The notes under the pieces are model-generated. The model searched no databases. It saw nothing but the letters and a program-made list of their open reading frames with translations, and was not told the DNA's origin. Positions 6,235-9,187 of a stretch of 9,187 nucleotides of DNA are shown here, in pieces. The translations under genes were made by a program, and so were the position numbers. Position 1 is the first letter of the stretch, and each line of letters begins with the position of its first letter. Origin of the DNA: Sphingobium sp. (GTDB taxonomy: Bacteria > Pseudomonadota > Alphaproteobacteria > Sphingomonadales > Sphingomonadaceae); NCBI GenBank assembly GCA_030148625.1, contig JASBTC010000265.1:1-9187 (forward strand), in the 5' to 3' direction.

Positions 6235-7758
6235 ATGGCCGAGATCGGGGACACTCCGGAAGGTCTGGTTTCAGGCGAGGAAGGGGGAAAGCCATCCCTC
6301 GTTCACCTGATCGGCATAGCGGCAGATTCGCGCCCAGTTGCCGATCGGCGGGCCGAACTGGCGGAAACGGCCGTGACAGCCCGGTGCAATGCCGCCACAG
6401 TATCCTGCCCGATGCGACTCCCATTCTACAACGATATCGGCCGGTTGCAGGCCTACCTCCCGCGCTTTGTCGCGATGATCGGCGTTAAGGCGTGGGACAG
6501 ACGTGCGACCGCCCTCTTGCAACAGGCGCGCGGCACAACGTTCCAATCCTACGTGGTTGAGCGCTATCACTGGCTCGAGCTTGAACTAGCCTATCTTAGG
6601 CGATGGCGACAGAAGGCCGGTGGCCTATCGCCGAGAATGGAAAGTGCTGCTAGCACTTCGGCACTTCGTTTCGCGGCCGCCTGCGTCGAAATCGATGCGC
6701 GCCTGAATGCTCGCGGTCGTGCCGAATTGCGCGGCCGCCTGCGCGACGCACTCAAATCGAATTACGGGTTTGCGCCCCTCTATCTCGAGGTGCTCCATGC
6801 CGCCGCGCTCTCGAGCTATGGTTTCGAGGTGGATCTGCCCGATCTCCAAAATCGCGCACGGTACGACGTTGAAGGCGAGCGAAACGGCATCGCCTTCGCG
6901 ATCGAGTGCAAGCATATCACCGCGGACGCGGGACGGCGTATCCATCAGAAGGATTTCTACCGGATCATTCATGAGTTGTTCGACACCTTGGTGCCGCCCG
7001 GCAGCGGCCAAGCGATCCCAACGATAATCTTGGTCACGCTCGACGACCGCCTGCCTGCTGCCGATGCCGCGCGGCGCGAGCTTGTCGACGTCGTCAGGCA
7101 GATCGTCGCCGAGCCGCTCGAGACGACGATTCGGGGCGGCTTTTTCGAAGTAGTGAAACTCAGCTACGCGGCGAATTTCGGACTTGACCCAATCACCGAT
7201 CAAACGCTTTTCCATGACCGCGCACAGGAATTGTTTGGAGCGGATTGTCATGCCGTGACCACCGCCGACCGACATGCCGGTCTCACCATCGTGTTGCGCA
7301 GCCTTATCGGGGACGATCACACCAAACCACAACTTGACGCACTCAAGGCTGCGGCCCGTCAGCTCCCGACCGACAAGGCTGCCTTTGTTGCCCTCCAGTT
7401 CGATGATCTCGACTTTTCCGAGCTTCTCTTTCCGCATGTTGCCGAACGACTCCAGCTGGTTGCCAATTATTTCTTTGCAACACGCGAGTCCGCACATATC
7501 GGCGCTGCTGTATTCAGCGCCTATCGGCCATCGATGCGCGTCGATCCGGTCAACGAATGGAACCCGCTCGTCGTTTGCTGGAATCCAGCGTTCAACGAGG
7601 AATGGAAGGCCGGGCTTCCATTCCAGAGCGCGATCGACATGCAGATCGCCCGCTCGATCTCGGACACAACACGCTCCAGACGGGCAACCCCCGCCGAATT
7701 CAACACGTCGTCATCGAGCGCGTCATACCGCCGCCGGGCGGCGCGGCGTCGAATCTAG
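6235..7758 (+). CDS. Orphan protein with a PD-(D/E)XK nuclease signature
   Basis: I do not recognise the full-length family of this 507-aa protein. Residues 182-242 show a restriction-endonuclease-like core: a helix with Glu185 (PLYLEVLHAAALSSYGFEVD), Asp211 in RARYDVEG, Glu224-Cys-Lys226 in AIECKHI, then Gln238 in HQKDFYRII. This is the E...D...(D/E)xK...Q order of PD-(D/E)XK nucleases. Residues 60-180 look helical. Residues 385-460 are a second conserved-looking block (VALQFDDLDF, NEWNPLVVCWNP). There is no signal peptide or membrane segment. The tail from about residue 478 is Ser/Arg-rich and unlike a folded end, hinting at a late frameshift. GGGAG precedes ATG 6235 at 4-nt spacing; GTG 6373 or ATG 6412 are later options, and residues 1-59 look less protein-like. 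No methylase or partner is adjacent. Third-position GC is lower than in the relaxase gene, consistent with separately acquired cargo, perhaps defence or DNA repair. Confidence 0.75.
   Translation: MAEIGDTPEGLVSGEEGGKPSLVHLIGIAADSRPVADRRAELAETAVTARCNAATVSCPMRLPFYNDIGRLQAYLPRFVAMIGVKAWDRRATALLQQARGTTFQSYVVERYHWLELELAYLRRWRQKAGGLSPRMESAASTSALRFAAACVEIDARLNARGRAELRGRLRDALKSNYGFAPLYLEVLHAAALSSYGFEVDLPDLQNRARYDVEGERNGIAFAIECKHITADAGRRIHQKDFYRIIHELFDTLVPPGSGQAIPTIILVTLDDRLPAADAARRELVDVVRQIVAEPLETTIRGGFFEVVKLSYAANFGLDPITDQTLFHDRAQELFGADCHAVTTADRHAGLTIVLRSLIGDDHTKPQLDALKAAARQLPTDKAAFVALQFDDLDFSELLFPHVAERLQLVANYFFATRESAHIGAAVFSAYRPSMRVDPVNEWNPLVVCWNPAFNEEWKAGLPFQSAIDMQIARSISDTTRSRRATPAEFNTSSSSASYRRRAARRRI
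6401..6411 (+). other. Sequence identical to the core of an IncP-type nic site
   Basis: TATCCTGCCCG matches, as I recall it, the 11 nt around the RP4 oriT nick. It lies at the very start of the nuclease-like frame, just before the alternative start 6412, and 38 bp after an inverted repeat CCAGTT/AACTGG (6329-6334 and 6358-6363 approximately). If translation starts at 6235 it is coding. It may be coincidence. Confidence 0.2.
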
Positions 7759-7948
7759 CGCGGACAACCGGCACGCCGGCCATCCTGAAACGCAGCCGCC
7801 CAGGATCTCTCAGCGTCAGCTGATCGTCCAGGAAATCGAAGCCATATTATGGTGATTCCTGTGTAAAGCGCTATCAAATGAACCCCTCGTTATGCGGCGA
7901 TCCTCGCCTTCAGTGGAGTCTGTAGCCAGCTCGGCGCTGGGAACACCC
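7759..7948. other. Gap after the nuclease-like gene
   Basis: No supported gene. A short GGCGA-TCC-TCGCC inverted repeat (7896-7908) lacks a T-run. A different frame up to 7855 ends in QRQLIVQEIEAILW, which looks like a genuine protein end and could be the displaced C-terminus of the upstream gene or a remnant. From about 7850 the DNA is more AT-rich than its surroundings, as expected of a control region. Confidence 0.4.
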
Positions 7949-7997
7949 AATTGTTCGTTGACAATTCCGACATTAGATTGCATCTATGTTAGATAAT
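7949..7997 (+). promoter_or_regulatory. Promoter and operator-like repeats ahead of the regulator operon
   Basis: AATTGT (7949-7954) and ACAATT (7961-7966) form a perfect inverted repeat overlapping a perfect -35 box TTGACA (7958-7963). A second inverted repeat, ACAT-T-AGAT / ATCT-ATGT (7970-7989), covers the expected -10 zone, and TTAGAT occurs twice (7973-7978 and 7989-7994). With 17-nt spacing the -10 is CATCTA, a poor match; GATAAT at 7992-7997 is better but too far from this -35. The AT-rich, doubly symmetric stretch directly ahead of an operon encoding an XRE regulator suggests autorepression. Confidence 0.5.
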
Positions 7998-8014
7998 CGA
8001 ACGCGAGGTCTGTT

Positions 8015-8386
8015 ATGAGTGCGGACATCGAAGAGCAGCGAAAGCGGTTCAAGGAAAAATCGGCGCTGCTTGTGCAGGAGCTGCAGGCCTGGTTTGAGGA
8101 AGAGACCGCGCCGATCGACGGATCACCCCCGCCGCCCGCACCTGCCGGCGCTGGCGGATCGATCGTCGGGATGCGCCCAGCGATCGATTCCAAGCGGATG
8201 GTGGATGCGGCCCGGGTAACCCGTGCCGTGCTGGACATCGAGCTTCCGCCCGAGATCATCAAGCGCGGCGGCTATGAGAGCTGCGAGGAAATGATCAACG
8301 ACCTGATGCCGAAGCTCGAGCGCGTCTATACTGGCGAGTTGAAGGTCAAGAAACGTCGCCCGGCCAAAGTTGCCGAGCCGGCTTGA
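8015..8386 (+). CDS. Unrecognised 123-aa protein heading the XRE/ImmA operon
   Basis: No known family recognised. Residues 4-31 are charged and helical, probably coiled coil (IEEQRKRFKEKSALLVQELQ). Residues 37-49 form a Pro/Ala/Gly linker (SPPPPAPAGAGG). Residues 55-110 form a small helical domain with LDIELPPEIIKRGGYES and MINDLMPKLERVY, and the end is strongly basic (KVKKRRPAK). The basic tail suggests nucleic-acid or acidic-partner binding. GAGG sits 6 nt before ATG 8015, and the gene ends 10 nt before the XRE gene, so the two form one transcription unit. Its position before a regulator and a peptidase gene makes it a candidate partner, substrate or third component, an inference only. Codon use is typical of the genome, so the frame is very likely real. 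Confidence 0.75.
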   Translation: MSADIEEQRKRFKEKSALLVQELQAWFEEETAPIDGSPPPPAPAGAGGSIVGMRPAIDSKRMVDAARVTRAVLDIELPPEIIKRGGYESCEEMINDLMPKLERVYTGELKVKKRRPAKVAEPA

Positions 8387-8396
8387 GGGATACCCG

Positions 8397-8753
8397 ATGA
8401 GTGAAGAAACCGGACATGGCGGAGGTATTGGTGAACGCCTCCGCAAGGCACGGGAGTTCCTGGAACTGACCCAAGAGGACGCAGCGACTGCTGCGGGCGT
8501 ATCGCGCTCGGCGTTGTCGCTGATCGAGCACGGCCGCCGGAAGGTGGATTCGGAGGAATTGACGCGGTTCGCCAAGGTCTACGGCCAGTCGGTCGATGCG
8601 TTGGCCGGGGTCTCACCACTGCCCCCGCTGCCGGAAAGCGTCAAGGCGCTCGCCCGCGCGGCGACCGAATTGTCGGCGAACGACCGCGACGAACTGCTGC
8701 GTTTCGCCGAATTCCTGCAAGCCCGGTCTCCCAAGGTCAGCGGCAATGGCTAG
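8397..8753 (+). CDS. XRE-family helix-turn-helix regulator
   Basis: This 118-aa protein has a Cro/C1-type DNA-binding domain at residues 13-67: IGERLRKAREFLELTQEDAA, then GVSRSALSLIEHGRRKVDSEEL and LTRFAKVYGQSVDAL. A Pro-rich hinge (72-81) leads to a short helical C-terminal region (83-108) that may dimerise or be the cleavage target of the neighbouring peptidase. Start 8397 is chosen over the earlier ATG 8370 because GAGGG (8385-8389) precedes it by 7 nt and 8370 lies inside the upstream gene. It overlaps the next gene by 8 nt. In ICEBs1 the analogous ImmR/ImmA pair controls excision; similar pairs also act as toxin-antitoxin-like units. It probably binds the symmetric sites at 7949-7989. 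Confidence 0.88.
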   Translation: MSEETGHGGGIGERLRKAREFLELTQEDAATAAGVSRSALSLIEHGRRKVDSEELTRFAKVYGQSVDALAGVSPLPPLPESVKALARAATELSANDRDELLRFAEFLQARSPKVSGNG

Positions 8754-9187
8754 ATCGCCGGCAGCCGCCGCACGCCTCGAGGCCGTCGCCGCCGCGAACC
8801 GGCTTCACGCCGATCTCGATCTGCGCCGCCGGGTGAGTGAGGGGCAGGGCTTTGTCGATGTCTTCGAGGCGATCGGCGACCTGGATATCCCGCTCGTGTT
8901 CAAGCCGCTCGATTCCGCGCTCGGGCTTTGCTTGCCCGCACCCTTGCGCGGCATCATGATCACGACCAAGCGAGGCCTGCATATCCAGCGGTTCACCGCC
9001 GCGCATGAGCTCGGCCATGACACGTTGGGGCATGAGGGAAGCGTCGATCGGGAAATCCTTGAGCGCGGCCCCAACTCGCCGTCCGATGGTCGGGATTTGC
9101 GCGAAGTCGCGGCCGACGCCTTCGCGGCCGAGTTCGTGTTGCCAAGGTGGCTCTACCGCCACCACATCCAGGCGCAGGGCTGGACCC
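8746..9187 (+). CDS. ImmA/IrrE-family metallopeptidase (partial, runs off right edge)
   Basis: The frame opens at ATG 8746, overlapping the XRE stop by 8 nt, and stays open for 147 codons to the edge. Translation shows the zinc-peptidase motif HELGH (residues 87-91, in FTAAHELGHDTLGHEG) and a following helix REVAADAFAAEFVLP (119-133), whose Glu120 is the likely third metal ligand; this is the ImmA/IrrE (COG2856) pattern. The N-terminal 45 residues are helical and precede a block (LDIPLVFKPLDSALGLCL) typical of the family. ImmA-type enzymes cleave their cognate XRE repressor to release expression, for example of an ICE's excision genes; others act in stress response or toxin-antitoxin-like pairs. 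AAGG about 9 nt upstream may be the ribosome site. The active-site motif is intact; the C-terminus, often substrate-specifying, is not visible. Confidence 0.88.
   Translation, partial: MARSPAAAARLEAVAAANRLHADLDLRRRVSEGQGFVDVFEAIGDLDIPLVFKPLDSALGLCLPAPLRGIMITTKRGLHIQRFTAAHELGHDTLGHEGSVDREILERGPNSPSDGRDLREVAADAFAAEFVLPRWLYRHHIQAQGWT

Noticed and set aside
6625..7497. 290-aa minus-strand frame opposite the nuclease-like gene
   Set aside because: No recognisable motif or good ribosome site, while the + strand has an ordered nuclease signature.
7855..7940. Possible IS21-type terminus (TGTGTAAAGCGCTATCAAATGAACCCC-like impression, about 7859-7885)
   Set aside because: It reminded me of IS21-family ends, but I found no partner end, no istA/istB frame and no target duplication.
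1..9187. CRISPR array, tRNA, rRNA or ICE attachment site
   Set aside because: No regularly spaced repeats, no tRNA cloverleaf or rRNA sequence, and no integrase gene to anchor an attachment site were seen on either strand.

Overview
The window is GC-rich, with tightly packed genes, strong G/C bias at third codon positions and mostly GGAG-type ribosome sites. Gene content and style point to an alphaproteobacterium, most likely a sphingomonad such as Sphingobium, Novosphingobium or Sphingopyxis. That assignment is an inference from protein style; no rRNA or tRNA gene is present to confirm it.

Left part (about 1-4581): the processing and relaxase module of an integrative and conjugative element (ICE). 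After a gene-free leader carrying several inverted repeats, the + strand encodes a small excisionase-like helix-turn-helix protein, a TraF-type S26 peptidase, a secreted lytic transglycosylase, an unrecognised acidic 118-aa protein and a DUF3363 relaxase (RlxS type). The first three genes overlap and are probably translationally coupled. The order excisionase, traF, then relaxase recalls the rdfS-traF-rlxS cluster of Mesorhizobium symbiosis ICEs. The 273-bp gap before the relaxase gene is full of small inverted repeats and is the first place to look for an origin of transfer. No coupling protein (traG/virD4) or trb gene follows the relaxase within the window.

Middle (4622-6159): a complete IS1182-family insertion sequence, minus strand, 1526 bp. 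I could define its imperfect 22-bp terminal inverted repeats and a 6-bp target duplication (CGCCCT). Its transposase is split by a one-base frameshift just after the catalytic glutamate. The element landed 47 bp beyond the relaxase stop codon.

Right part (6235-9187): cargo-like genes. First comes a 507-aa orphan protein with a PD-(D/E)XK nuclease signature (E185, D211, E224-C-K226). After a 256-bp gap with promoter-like and operator-like repeats, there is a compact operon: an unrecognised 123-aa protein, an XRE-family regulator, and an ImmA/IrrE-family metallopeptidase (HELGH) that runs off the right edge. The regulator/peptidase pair is the kind that controls mobile elements by cleavage of a repressor, or forms a toxin-antitoxin-like unit. 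Together with the nuclease-like gene it makes this side the most likely place for an undescribed accessory system, but no function is demonstrated by the sequence alone.
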